Below, one piece after another: positions 23,201 through 34,530 of a stretch of DNA of 64,000 nt. The DNA lies in assembly GCA_009103225.1 (NCBI GenBank), contig RHPI01002491.1, positions 68,894-132,893 of the forward strand. The letters are read 5' to 3'. Under the pieces are notes generated by a model. That model was not told the DNA's origin. It did no database searches and saw only the letters and a list, made by a program, of their open reading frames with translations. Origin of the DNA: Chlorokybus atmophyticus (Eukaryota; Streptophyta; Chlorokybophyceae; Chlorokybales; Chlorokybaceae). Made by a program: the position numbers and the translations under genes. Numbering within the stretch: position 1 is the first letter of the stretch; each line of letters starts with the position of its first letter.

Positions 23201-25440
23201 GCCCTAGTTGAAAATGCAGTCTATGTATGTGATCAGATAAAATTGAACTGCACCAGAGTACCCCGCAACTTTACTCAATTAATTGCTGAACGAAGAAAAG
23301 AGATAGACATTAGGCATAGCTAGTCCCACAATCAGATATGCGACAGGTTGCATAGGTAATGATCAGAGTTGATAGAGTACTTAGCTTACAAGACCTACTG
23401 TCAACTTGTTGAACACTAGATAGTCCAGCTTTCACACTAGCTCATGACCAGCCCTAATACAGAGCAATCTAATGGTGATGTACACATGCAAAATAGTCAT
23501 GGTAGAGCTGCAAGAGCAGGCGCTAGCCGTACCAGCATAACCATCAGCATATGCACAGCAACAATGAGCAACAACAACAACGATAACGACAACAATCACG
23601 ACAACACATGCACATGCAGGCGTCTCTGAAGGGGGGAAGGGTTAGAACTGCGCGCACCCACAATAACAATTAGCAGGTTCAGACTCAACATTAGAGTTGA
23701 GAAGGGCAAAAGGCACAACCAATGATCTGGTGGGGAGGGTGCTTGGGCACACGCGCAGCGGGGAAAGGGACAAGCACACACTTTAACCTACGTTTGTGTA
23801 GGTCATGGTGGTGGGTGCGTGAGTTTGAGTACAAATCTGAGCGGGTGAGAGAGAAAGATGACAATACACACGAGCGCTTGCATGCATGCCAGTGCGCGCG
23901 CGGGTTGTGTCCACATGTGCGACCTCACCTTAAGGTGAACGCTTGTGCAAGGGTTTAGCGACACGCAGTTACATAAAGGAGCTGCAGCCGTCCCAGCCAT
24001 GAGGAGTGTAAGAGCAACAGGTAGCAGAAGCATGCAGCCCGCACAAGCGCAAACACTCATTTACAAACACACGCGCACACACACGGCGCTGACGCATGCG
24101 CATCAGCGTACGCTCCCACAACCTTATCGTGAGTTTGTGTGAGCGTGCGCTGATGCGTACGCTCGCTCTATTGGTGACCCCTGAAGAAACGCAGGCTCTA
24201 TCAAAACCTCATTAAAGTGTGGACGCGCACGCATGCGAAGAGTCCAAAGACACCCACTAGACGCCAATGCAACCGAGGGATGCAGTAAAGACACGCATTG
24301 ACATCCGCAAAGCAGTTTATGTTCATGGCATGCGTCCAATCATACAAGAAACAAATAATTCGCACACTGTGACATTACTAACACGCACGCACAAGCATGC
24401 AGCACGCATTCAGACATACATGCATGCAGTACAAAGATGACGCTGACAGCTGTGCACCTTAGCCTCAAGGAAGCAAAAGGGATTGTGATGATGGGCGTGA
24501 GGGGCCCAGGAGAGAGAGGGCGGAGGGAGGCAGAGGGGGAAGAGAGGCAGAGGGTGAGGCGATATGTCATGCCAGCGGTCCAGGAGGGGCCAACTTCCTC
24601 GTTGATGCCTACAGCCAGGCGTCGTTCCCGTGCTACCAGCATTGACAATCCTTTTTATCAGTCATGCCTACGGTCAGACATTGACCCCGGCTACCAGCAT
24701 GAGTCCCACGCAACACGAAGCAGTTGTCACTTAGTCTTCATAGATACCTAGTATAATCCGTGCTAGCTGCTCCGTTGCGAACTCTGACTTGGGCTTGCGC
24801 TACGTCATTTCGTAAACTAGCCGTTATCATAGGACTGAACAGATGTCACTTGACTATAAGAGCTTAGGACTTAGTCTCTATACGTTAATGACACTGTAAG
24901 TGAGAAGTGAAAGACTTGAAACTAAAAAGTACGAATGTTGATATTTACAGCGCTCGGGACTTGCTCTCTGAAGGTTGTGGCTTGATGTGACTGCATCACC
25001 TCACCGTCCCGGCCAACACACATCTACACGTGAGAGAATGCAGTGGATGCACACGTGCATTGCTTGTCACTTGATGTAATTGTGGTTTTGTGGGTGCACG
25101 TTGTGTGGTCCGCATCAGAGTGTGGTATCCACGAGTTGCCGCATTTATACACCTCACTTAACAGTGGAATTATCTTGACCTCATTCAAGGAACTGTATAA
25201 GCAGCACTACCTCTAGTAGTGGCTTGTTGACTTACAGTGTCATCCCCTTGTACAAGTGAGTGTCGTGCATCAGCGTGGCTTGCATTATTTCAGCGGCGTT
25301 TGTTGCATCAGTGTTGTGTTATCATTGCCAGCACATAGTGCATTTGCAAGTACTAGTGTGTTTAGTGGTAGCATTGGGGGAGCACCAGTAGAGCACACAC
25401 ATTTTGCCTTGCTTTCTCATGCGCTCACCGTGCAACTTGC
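20250..25440. other. 5.2-kb intergenic region, no recognisable gene
   Basis: No exon with family similarity was found on either strand. The left edge is GC-rich, with CGCCGCCGCC runs near 20350. The stretch 21360-21540 is markedly AT-rich. A tandem duplication lies at 22397-22685. Positions 23160-23185 contain an inverted TTAGGGTAAACCCTA, a single telomere-like palindrome. A microsatellite-like AACAACAACGA tract is near 23570. The last few hundred bases before 25441, with CTGTATAAGC at 25190, may be the LTR or leader of the retroelement that follows, but I could not match them to its other end. Confidence 0.5.
22397..22685 (+). repeat. two-copy tandem duplication, 145-bp unit
   Basis: Copy 1 (22397-22541) and copy 2 (22542-22685) are about 95% identical, from TCATGGGTCATGA through GCTCGCACGTAATG. 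Differences are a few substitutions, such as GTGCATAAAAA versus GTGCATTTAAA. Both copies begin with a near-palindrome around GTCATGA. A related CATGAGTCATGAAGC lies at 22004-22018. Confidence 0.9.
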
Positions 25441-26593
25441 ATGAGTGAGTTTACACCAGTTAGAGAGTCCACTCATCGGTACGTGCTTTCCCCTGTGGCC
25501 GAGGAGACCACCAGCGACTTTGACAGTTTATTGGGCTCGAACTTGTCATACGGACGATACGATGAAGAAGAGGGCGACGACATAACAGCGACAGCCCTCG
25601 ATTTTCACCAGTATTCCGTTCCAGCGTACTCAGCCTCGTCATCAAGTTGAAAGCTTTATCGATCAGCTCGACAGCGAAGACATGGAAGCATCCGGCTCCA
25701 CTCATGGTCTCACTTTCTCCGAATGTCCTGGCACAAAACCACCGGACGAATGGATCATCAAGTTCGACTCCAGGATGAGCTACCATGCGATCAAGACTCC
25801 CAGCTGGTCAGATGTAGTGTCTTTTTGCATGGCTGCAACTTGCTTCGACCACGAGGCACATGAGGTGTATATGTCAGTTGCTGCACAGCATGAGATTTGA
25901 GGATACGGAGTTCTTGCCGGCACTGGAGTCCTGCCCATGGAAGCATCAACTCCTGGCTTCCCTGCCACGCCCATTGTTCCAGCTGCCCGACTGCAAGGCC
26001 CTACTCTTACGGAAGCTTTCGCCGCAGCACAATTGACAGCTGAAGCAAATATACCAGTAGTTGATCCTGCATTGGTCGACCGCGAGTTGGCAGCAGAGCA
26101 ACAAGCACGCCGGTCCTAGGTGCAACTGGGCGTTCAAGCTAATGGCAGAATAGCAAACTGCGCTTGAGGAAGCACAAGCACGATAGCGCGTCACCACACC
26201 CGGTACTCCAATCCGGACAAGGACTCAGGGAACCCGAGACACGGCTGAAGGCAGCACACTGACTTCAGGCTCGGTCAGCATGTAAGAACCCGCTCTCACC
26301 GTCAGGGTGGACCGCACGTTGTCACCCTTGCAGGACTTGTATCTGGCGCTTCGGCGCACATTCCCACCGCAGACCAGTCAGAAGGTGGAGGAGTTGCGTC
26401 ACTTTAGGCGCAAGGCAGGGGAGGATCCTCTGCGTGTTGAGGATATTCTTATATCTAGTCAGCTTGCCCTGTGGATACAAATAGCCACGAGAAGATTCAG
26501 GCGCGAGAAGGTGCCCGTCGAGAAAGGTCCGGGCGAGGACTTCAGTCTAGAAGGTTCCAAGCGCGGATTCGAGTACGGAGTCTGGAGACTTCC
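25441..26593 (+). pseudogene. left gag fragment of the outer retroelement
   Basis: Successive frames carry MSEFTPVRESTHRYVLSP (25441-25650), then DEWIIKFDSRMSYHAI...SWSDVVSFCMAAT (25682-25900), an Ala-rich segment (25937-26119) and LRRTFPPQTSQKVEELRHFR (26307 onward). Stops and frame changes separate them. The last part resembles a gag helical core. It ends abruptly where the chromodomain element's LTR begins at 26594. The gag assignment is inference from context and from continuation at 35944. Confidence 0.5.
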
Positions 26594-26934
26594 TGTAACG
26601 GAGTGCTACCGCTATGCGGTTCCCCGCCCTTATTTACTTAGAAATAAGGGTCCCAACGGGATAAACCGCCATTAAAGTCGTATTAGGGCCTTTATAGGCC
26701 CTAATAAGGTGTTATGTTATTTAACACCAATATGAACTTGAGACATGAGTTTCAAGTCAATATCGGCCGCATGGCGGCGCTACTAACGCTGCGACCGCCA
26801 TAGCCAGGGGATCTTTCGATCCCTTGGCTGCCAGCGGAGGCGGAGGCGGCGGCAACGTGGCTGTTGGTGGTGGTGTTGGGGTAGGGGATTACTAGGGGCG
26901 GTAGCCCCCCCCTCGCCATTGGCGAAACCCCCCT
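26594..26934 (+). repeat. 5' LTR, visible part
   Basis: The 341 bp before the assembly gap align with the start of the right LTR (35294 onward), including TGTAACGGAGTGC, CCTTTATAGGCCCTAATAAGG and the GGATCTTTCGATCCC hairpin, at very roughly 90% identity. The last 22 bases (26913-26934) also occur at 21244-21265. Sequence after the gap does not resemble the right LTR, so the true end is unknown. Confidence 0.75.
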
Positions 26935-27043
26935 NNNNNNNNNNNNNNNNNNNNNNNNNNNNNNNNNNNNNNNNNNNNNNNNNNNNNNNNNNNNNNNNNN
27001 NNNNNNNNNNNNNNNNNNNNNNNNNNNNNNNNNNNNNNNNNNN
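26935..27043. other. assembly gap, 109 N
   Basis: Unresolved bases inside or next to the 5' LTR, flanked by a C-run on the left and GGCGGC repeats on the right; the real length may differ. Confidence 0.99.
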
Positions 27044-27891
27044 AGAGGCGGCAGTCGGCACTGCTCGGTGCCGACGTCAGGCCGGCGACCTGACAGCGGC
27101 GGCAGCGGCGGCAGCTAGCAGCCGCTACCCACTAGGGTGGGTAGTGGTAGTTGTTAGCTAGTTGTCGTTGTTGTGTAGTTGTATAATTGTATAGTTGCTG
27201 CTGTTTGTGTAGCCTAGCCTAGCCTTGCCTTGCCTTGCTTGCTTAGCCTAGCCTAGCTTGTTAGTGTGAAGGGGAGGCGGCCACTCAGGCAGCCTCACCT
27301 CAAGTATTGCATCTCCAAGATGCAATACTGAGTCAGCACATCACATGTAACTAAATCACATTATTACTTGTGACTGTGCTAGTGGTTGGGGCTGCCACCA
27401 CGTGGCTTCATAGTGGTGTAAGGGGGGGTTGTGATTGTTTACACTTCTCCCACCCCAAGAAAGCAATCTAACGCGTACTTGGGCTGTTTTGACAGCCATT
27501 CAGTGCGGTAGGGCCGCCAGATTCATTCTGAGCGGTCGATATCAAACCCTCGACTCACAACTTGTTGATATTGGTCTGTAGGGGTGATTCAACGAGAGTT
27601 TGGCACCTTTTGTGTCATTTACAATTGTGAGTTGAGCAGGGTTGTACAAAGTGAAAACTTTGAGTTGTTGTAGCTCGTGAACCGTCGCGTGGATTCGCGT
27701 GCGGTTTGTTTACAAGCGAGTGTCTTGTTGAGAGGTGTTGGGCAGTCATTTTACGGGATATTTAACCCAAGTATAGCACCTTGAAATCGACGAGAAAAAA
27801 CAAACAAATTTTGTCACTTTCAGAGTGCACAACACTGTGCTTGTGCACTCGTGCACTTGCAAACTTCTTGACGGCTTGTCTCCTTGGGCAG
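27044..27891 (+). other. leader region between 5' LTR and gag
   Basis: Non-coding. It contains GGCGGCAGC repeats (27090-27120), a pyrimidine-rich stretch of TAGCCTAGCC and CTTGCCTTGC words (27211-27260), a hairpin AGTATTGCATCT/AGATGCAATACT at 27303-27329, and CTCGTGAACCGTCGCG near 27674. Whether it is LTR, leader or another insertion cannot be told because of the gap. Confidence 0.4.
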
Positions 27892-29332
27892 ATGTTTCAC
27901 CAAGGAGAGGAAGGAGGGATGTATCCCGTACCTGAGGATTCATCATATGAGCCATTAAGTGATGAGGAAGTGAAGCACTCAGAAACGAGTGGTGGTTACA
28001 ATGTCAGTGAGGAGGAAGAAGCCAAGTCTAAGAGTGGTGAAGCTTCTTCAAAGAAGTCCTCTCATAATGACCAACATATGGACGCTCAGAGCATCATCGG
28101 GGCAGCCATAGCGAAGTACACATCAGAGCGCGAAGCTCTTCTTGCTGCACACCCCCAGCTTCGCAAGGAAATTTGGGATGAGTGGGCGCAGCAAGTGCGT
28201 AATGCATATCAGACGGACTTCACGGCACTCCCGCGCGCAAGCAGGAGATGGTGATTCGCATGATCGAGCGCGAGTTGACGCGCAATGTACCGCAACTCAT
28301 GCGCACAGATCTGCCAGTGGCCACTCTTATGGCTACTTATGACAAACCAGGCCCGTATCCAGGCCAAAGGATGGCGTTCGAGGCTCTCACCTTATTGACG
28401 GTGGAAACTCAGAAGCGTTGCAAGGACCTCTTCTGGTACTTAGGGCCTGAGCTGGAGGAGAAGTTAGCTCGAGAAGAGCGCTTGACTGCACGCCTCAATG
28501 CTATGCCGTCCGAGTTGGTGGCATTACGCCAGCAGGTGGCAGGGGCTACTACTACTGTAGCAGGGACATTAGTTGGCCTGCACGTCACAGCGCTGAACAA
28601 GCCCGAGAAGTTCAAGCCCAATGGGGCTGTAAACATTCATGATTGGGTGGTGAATGTAAAGCGCTACTTGGTTGCACTTCAGCGACCAGTTAGTGAGCAT
28701 ACATCTGTGGCTAAGTTACTCATGCCACCTGACGCTTTGGCCGAGTGGGCGCGTCAAATAAAGGATGGTGCTTCAAGACTGTGGAGGCATTGTTTTAGTT
28801 CTTGGTGGAGCGTATGGTGGCATGGACCCGGCTACTGCTGCTCGCAATAAGCTTACCAAGCTATGACAGAATGGTCGGGCGGCTTCAGTGTACTTGCAAG
28901 AGTTTCAGGCACTTGTTGGCCGTGTTAACAGTGGGCTCATGCCCATGGACAAGGCTGAGCAGTTTGACCTGTACAAGCGTGGCTTTGATGCGCGCTTACG
29001 CGACCAGTTGCAGTACAACACGTCAACGGGGCAACCGTGGGTTCCTGCGGACCTCGCAACCTTGCAGAGGTTGAGTGTGTATCTGTTCAATGACGATGCT
29101 GCAGCTGTGCAGGACAAGTCACAGGTGGTGGCTTCAATCAAGCCACATGGGGGAGGGGGGAAGCGGTTCCCTCCACCAAGTGCGCATGCGGCAAAAAAGG
29201 CCAAAACCTCATACGCACCTGCGAGTGGTGCTACCTATTGCAGCACGCGCCTGCTACGTGTGCCATCAGCCAGGTCACATTGCGAAGAACTGCCCAACCA
29301 AGGGAAAGGGCAAGGAAAAGAAGGTTGAATAG
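27892..29332 (+). pseudogene. gag of the chromovirus, frameshifted
   Basis: Starts MFHQGEEGGMYPVPED at 27892 with an acidic N-terminus, then shifts frame near 28250 (ERELTRNVPQLMRTDLP), again near 28790-28890 (YLQEFQALVGRVNSGLMPMD, the gag core), and again near 29200. It ends with the zinc knuckle CYVCHQPGHIAKNC (C-x2-C-x4-H-x4-C, 29256-29297) and a Lys-rich tail. At least three frame disruptions make it non-functional. Its role in an intact element is capsid formation and RNA packaging. Confidence 0.75.
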
Positions 29333-29759
29333 GATGACGTCGTGACTGATGTACCTTCATCTAGTGGCCAGTTGCTAGTGTTAAATGCAGCAAACTGGTT
29401 TGATGATTTGTCTCGTGTACATGTAATGACACATGCATGGCAAGCACATGATAAGCTGCCACTTTTTGATAGTGAAAAAGTGGATGCCCAGGCTTGTATG
29501 TTAGTGCATGTAGAATTTAACATGCTAACAGAAGTTTTGCGCACATTGTGTGGGTTACAAAATAAACACACGACACTGAGTGTGGTTGTCATGGTGTCGA
29601 AGTATCATGGACCGTGGCTAAAGCATACTCGAGGGGGAACTGTGTTGCAACAATTCACAAAGCGTGAGACGGGGATAGTGCGGTTGTCAGCAATATTGAT
29701 TAACCTGCGCATCATTCACGGAATCTTGGCTACCTTTCAAGGGTGAGTAGTACCTTTAT

Positions 29760-30025
29760 TGTGAACCTTCACAGGCACGGCACAAAGTATCACTAGCTCG
29801 CTCTTGGTTGACACCGGGGCAACGCATAACTTCGTCGAAGAACAATGGGTTATAAGCAATAAGATAGCGTGTAAATCCTCAGCAATTTCAGCTGCTGGTG
29901 CTGGGGGTATGTTATCGGTAAAAGGTGAAATCAAGTTGAAAGTTAAGATTGGTAGTTATCAAGCCAATTTAACTTTCATTGTAGTACCCATTGACATAGT
30001 TGGTGTTGATGTGGTATTTGGCTAA
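29760..30025 (+). pseudogene. retroviral-type aspartic protease domain
   Basis: The DTGAT active-site motif at LLVDTGATHNFV, a middle GEIKLKVKIGSY and the closing IVGVDVVFG match Ty3/gypsy proteases that mature the polyprotein. A stop (TAA) follows directly where a functional element would read on. The frame 29342-29746 between gag and protease (134 codons) has no recognised domain. Confidence 0.75.
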
Positions 30026-30388
30026 GAATGGCAGAATCAAGTGTCTATGACATTAGTTACTGCTGCACGGCTGTGCACAGTAAAGAAGGGGCGTATGCGC
30101 ATCAAGCGTGCGTTACGTTAACACACACCTGCTTTTCTCATGCACTTAACGTCGAGTGATGATGTAGTGCCCGGCAATACAGAAGGTGTGGCGGACATCA
30201 TTAAGAAATTTCAGGATGTGTTCTCAGATGAGTTGCCGGGCTTGCCCCCTGATCGAGGTGTCGGACACACATTACCTTTGATTCCTGATAGTGAGCCTCC
30301 ATTTCGGCCTATATATAGGTTGAGCCCTCGTGAGAGGGGGGACATGGAAACACAGATAAAAGAGTTATTGGAAAAGGGATTGATTGAA

Positions 30389-30442
30389 CCAAGTTCTTCA
30401 CCCTCAAGGTGAAGAACTTGGTGCGCCAAAAGCTTTGGCGCA
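30389..30442. repeat. two adjacent perfect hairpins inside the RT frame
   Basis: CCAAGTTCTTCACC (30389-30402) is followed after CTCAA by its exact complement (30408-30421). Directly next, TGCGCCAAA (30422-30430) pairs with TTTGGCGCA (30434-30442) around AGC. Removing 30404-30433 restores the expected SSSP-F-GAP reading. Confidence 0.9.
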
Positions 30443-30675
30443 CCCTTATTGTTTATTATGAAAAAGAATGGGAAGTTATGCATGTGTGTGGATTACCATG
30501 CTCTAAACAAACAAGACCACGGTAAAGAACAGATACCCGTTGCCAAGGATTCATGATGTGTTTGACAAGTTGTGAGGGAATGCGTACTTTAGTACGCTAG
30601 ACTTGACAAGCGGCTATCATCAAATCCGGATTCATCCTTCGGATGTCTATAAGACAGCATTCAGGACACCTACGG

Positions 30676-30754
30676 TGTCACAGCCCACTCGACCACAAAA
30701 GACTTGGTGCTTTTATGGTCGATTTGTGGTAATTTAATATACCTTCCCGTTACA
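30676..30754 (-). repeat. TRIM LTR, left copy
   Basis: 79 bp; starts TGTCACAGCCC and ends CCCGTTACA on the plus strand. It is the 3' LTR in the element's own orientation. Confidence 0.9.
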
Positions 30755-31127
30755 TCCCCCCCCACTTAAGAACGCTGACGTCCTCGGCAGCTGGCGCCCA
30801 TCAGCTGGGGAATCTTCCCAGGGGTCTGATTTAGGGTCGGTCACCGGCCCCACCACCCAAGGACAGGCCAATTTAGGCCCATACCGGTCAACGCGCGCAT
30901 AGCGCACCGCTGCCGGCCCCACAAGTCGCATCGCGACAAGCAGGTCGCGTCCTGCCGCGCCGACTGAACTGGTCAGCACGCCGCGACTACCATTAGGCAA
31001 GTCGCGACCTATCGATGATGACACTTATGAAGTGACCATTTACGATGTTATTGAATCGAGAAACAACGACCGCGGAATTCGTGTGCAAGGCAGGAATCAA
31101 ACCCGGGTCTCAAGCTCCTATGATCAA

Positions 31128-31206
31128 TGTCATAGCCCACTCGACCACAAAAGACTTGGTGCTTTTATGCTCGATTTGTGGTAATTCAATGTACCTTCCC
31201 GTTACA
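31128..31206 (-). repeat. TRIM LTR, right copy
   Basis: 79 bp; starts TGTCATAGCCC and ends CCCGTTACA. About five substitutions separate it from the left copy. The adjacent internal sequence, read on the minus strand, contains a tRNA T-arm-like GGGTTTGATTCC. Confidence 0.9.
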
Positions 31207-32940
31207 TACGGGCCATTATCAATACAAAGTGTTACCTTTTGGATTGACTAATGCACCCGCTGTGTTTCAGAAGGAAATGAATAAAATTCTCGCTGACATG
31301 CTTGGTCAACATGTGATGATATATTTGGATGACATCATTGTCTTCAGCAAAAAAAGGGAAGACATAGGCAAAACTTGGAAGCGGTGTTTGCAAGATTGCG
31401 CAAGCATCGTTTGTCGGCAAACTTCACCAATTGTGATATTTGTAAAACGGAGTTGCCCTTTCTTGGTCACATTATGAGTGGTGCGGGTAATAAACCTGAC
31501 CCTCGCAAAGTGCAGATTGTGAAAGAGTGGCCCCAACCTCAGAATATCCATCAACTAAGGTCGTTTATAGGGTTGGCAAACTATTTTCGCAAGTTCATGA
31601 TGGGGTACTCAACAGTTGTCATGCCTTTGACCAAACCATTGCGTAAAGATGCCCCGTTCACTTGGACAACATCACAAGAAGCTGCTATGCAAAACGTGAA
31701 GTTGGCTTTAACATCGGCGCCGGTGTAGTACTGCCCAATTGGAACAAACACTTTACAGTGGTCAGTGACGCATCGACACTTGGGTGTGGTGCGGTACTGT
31801 TGCAAGATGGTAGACCTTGTGCTTATGAGAGTAGGAAGTTCATTCGTACAGAGGTGAACTACACTACGACAGAGCAAGAACTATTGGGTATAGTTCATGC
31901 TCTTGAGACATGGAGATGTTACTTAAAGGGTGTTCAGTTCACTGTTGTGACTGATCACAACCCGTTGGTGTATTTCTCAACACAGCAAAACTTGTCAAGA
32001 CGGCAAGCGCGCTGGAATGAGTTTTTGTTCAGGTTCACCTTTGATTGGGTGTATCGGGCGGGCAGAACCAATGTGGCTAACCCTTTGAGTCGCTGCCCGT
32101 CATTACTGGCGGTGATGCGCGCGCAAATACTCGAGATACGCAGCACATTGTCTCCCAATGATGACTTTATACAAACTGTTGTACAGGGGTACACTGGACC
32201 TATGGTTTTCTAAAGTAGACAACTTACAAAAGTTTGACAAACGTGACAATCTGTATTACATGAACAACAATTTGGCGATTCCTGATCATGCTGAACTGCG
32301 TGTAGAATGCATAGCGGATGTACGCGTTCCACCTTACGCTGGGCACTTTGATAGTCGCAAGACCACTAAGGCAGCGCAACAGTTGTATTAGTGGCCATCG
32401 TTGCCTGCTAATGTGAAGCAGTATGTGGATACGTGTGACAAATGTCAATGCGACAAACCGTTACATCAAAAGCCCGCTGGGCTACTGCGGCCGTTGCTAG
32501 TTTCTGTCAATAAGTGGGAAAGTGTGAGTATGGACCCTATCATTGAGCTCCCTGAGACAGCGTTGGGTCATACTGCGGTTGCAGTGTTTGTGGATCGTTT
32601 GACCAAATTGGTTCACATTGTTCCTTGCCGTACGGAGATAGGCTCCCGTGATCAACCGATGGGTTTTGTCGCGTCAGTGTTCTAGTTGCATGGCTTGCCT
32701 CGCAACATTGTCTCTGACCGTGACCTGAGGTTTGTGGCTCATTTTTGAAAGTCGTTATGCAACTTCCTGCAGATACAGCAGCACATGAGTACCGCTTATT
32801 CTCCGCAGACTGATGGTCAGACTGAACGTGCCAATCAAGTGATTGAGGAGACCATTTGGCATTATGTGAGTCCAAAACAGTCTGATTGGGATATTCATCT
32901 TCCAATAGCTGAGTTCGCGATTAACAACGTCGCAAATTTT

Positions 32941-33703
32941 ACACGGTGACTGTTAAGGGACTGAGGGACTGACGGGTGCCTGCCCCTGCCTGACCCTACC
33001 TGACGTAACGGATTGGTCCATAAGGGGACTTCTTAAGACGGCCGTTACTATCAAGCAACATATACCGACGGTAAGCGGTCAACCGATAAGTACAATCAAC
33101 GGCGGCATGCCTGTGATGGCAACACCGCACTTTAAGGTGACGGCCGATTGTCGGTCGTTCCATTTGCGCGATGGCGACCTATCTGTATAGCAGATAAGTC
33201 ACGTTTTGATCACATACAGTGACGGCCGACCGTCGGTCGTACCCTGATCGTCGACAGTATGCGCGACGGCCTGCCTACTTTGGCAAGCCAGTCACCGTTA
33301 GTCCCTATCAGGTGACCTTACCGCGTTTATTAAGTGACAGTTGATCGCCAGTCGTGCACTTAACGCGGCGCCGACCTACTTATTGTGTGTGAAGTATGAT
33401 AAGCAAGTGACCGCCAGTCCCTAAAAGTCGGCAAGTCGGGACGGTGGTACCGGCCGGCAAGTCGAGACGCTGGTACAATGCAGCCGCCGTACTATATCAA
33501 TGGTACAATCAGTGCCATCGTCGCAATGGCACTATCGTACCATACCAATGGTAAGATAGTGCCATTGCGACAATGGTACTTTCGTACCGTTATAATGATA
33601 TGTTAATGCCGTTGCGAGTCACGTATCGACGACGCGTTCGAATAACTTGGGCTGCCCAAGTTATTCGAACGCTCAACGGCTTCAAGTTGAACAGAGCGTT
33701 GTG

Positions 33704-33734
<31 letters not shown>

Positions 33735-34530
33735 GCAACGGCTAACAGTAGGTGAGCTTGGTTGCTGTCTGACATTGTACTACGCGCAACACCGCATGCC
33801 ATCTAACCACCCTCCTTGCCTTAGGGCGGCCAGGCCAGGCCAGGCTAGGCCAAACCAGGCCAGGCGGCGGCAGCGGCGGCGAAGAAGGAACGGCGGCGGC
33901 GGAGCTGGAGCGGGCGGTGCAGGAACCGCAGCTCAGTACAAGGGTAGTACTAGCAGTAGTACCTAACGTAGTAGTAGCAGTAGTGGTAGTGATAGCAGTA
34001 GTGGTAGTCTAGTTGTACTAGCAGTAGTAGTAGTAGCTCAGTATATGACATTGTAATTTATTTTTTTTTCCCTTATTTGTCATGCATTCTTGCACAGCTG
34101 ATGACGACAATCACGTGTGACACCAAATCACGATTGAGCGGTACCAGCAGGTACCTTTTAAGGTACACATTATTTAAGGTACACATTATTAACCGTATGT
34201 ACCTTAAGGTACCTGACAATTTCGCTCAGTTAGCGTACAGTTGCCGGTACCTAACCAATAGATATCGGTCAATTACCTGCTAGTTAGGTCAAATCCCCTT
34301 TGCTTAACTGTTGAGTACCTGACAGGTACCTATTGATTAGGGTCACTCCCTTTATGCGGACGGCCGCCAACCAATGGAGACGGCCGTTATGCTCAGGTCC
34401 CTGTATCGAGGTCGCCGGTAGACTAAACGTCGACAGTCTAAATGAGTATCCTCAGGTGCACGGCCGTTGCCAATGTTCAGTCGGCCGGCAGGGGAAATAC
34501 TTTGCGACGAATGCATAGCAAGAGAGCGTG
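32941..34530. mobile_element. ~1.6-kb non-coding insertion in the integrase core, class uncertain
   Basis: Integrase reading stops near 32940 and restarts near 34535, so the DNA between is an insertion. It has no coding potential. Copies of ACGGCCG or its neighbours lie near both ends (33037-33046, 33140-33147, 33220-33227; 34359-34366, 34380-34387, 34460-34467). The middle holds a perfect hairpin and GGC and GTA microsatellites, then GGTACC-rich repeats (34140-34330). Subterminal repeats would suit a non-autonomous DNA transposon, but I see no convincing terminal inverted repeats or target duplication. Confidence 0.55.
33637..33675. repeat. perfect inverted repeat (hairpin) in the insertion
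   Basis: CGTTCGAATAACTTGGGC is followed almost at once by its complement GCCCAAGTTATTCGAACG. A second imperfect fold lies at 33510-33585, built from GTGCCAT...GCAATGGCAC words. A GGC repeat follows at 33703-33736. Confidence 0.8.

Larger units (their letters stand above)
30676..31206 (-). mobile_element. TRIM-like miniature LTR element, 531 bp
   Basis: Two 79-bp terminal direct repeats (30676-30754 and 31128-31206) begin TG and end CA and differ at few positions. They flank about 370 bp of non-coding DNA. A perfect 5-bp target duplication TACGG lies outside both ends (30671-30675 and 31207-31211). The element sits in the reverse transcriptase of the chromovirus; RT reading resumes right after it. 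Read on the minus strand, a polypurine tract (AGTGGGGGGGGA) precedes the 3' LTR, and the LTR starts TGTAACGG, the same eight bases as the host chromovirus LTR. This suggests mobilisation by that family. Confidence 0.9.
30140..32213 (+). pseudogene. reverse transcriptase and RNase H, interrupted
   Basis: The RT starts with DELPGLPPDRGVGHTLPL and RPIYRLSPRERGDME, continues IKELLEKGLIEPSSSP, then is broken by a 30-nt hairpin insertion (30404-30433), resumes GAPLLFIMKKNGKLCM, and is broken again by the TRIM at 30676-31206. The catalytic motif YLDDIIVFS lies near 31320-31345; a frameshift follows near 31370, then LPFLGHIMSGAG and FIGLANYFRKF. RNase H (~31740-32110) keeps its acidic residues in SDASTLGCGAVLL, EQELLGIVHALE and TDHNPLVYF. 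In an intact element this copies RNA to DNA and removes the template. Confidence 0.85.

Noticed and set aside
31081-31115. tRNA gene suggested by GGGTTTGATTCC on the minus strand
   Set aside because: Only a T-arm-like piece inside the TRIM; no other tRNA parts.
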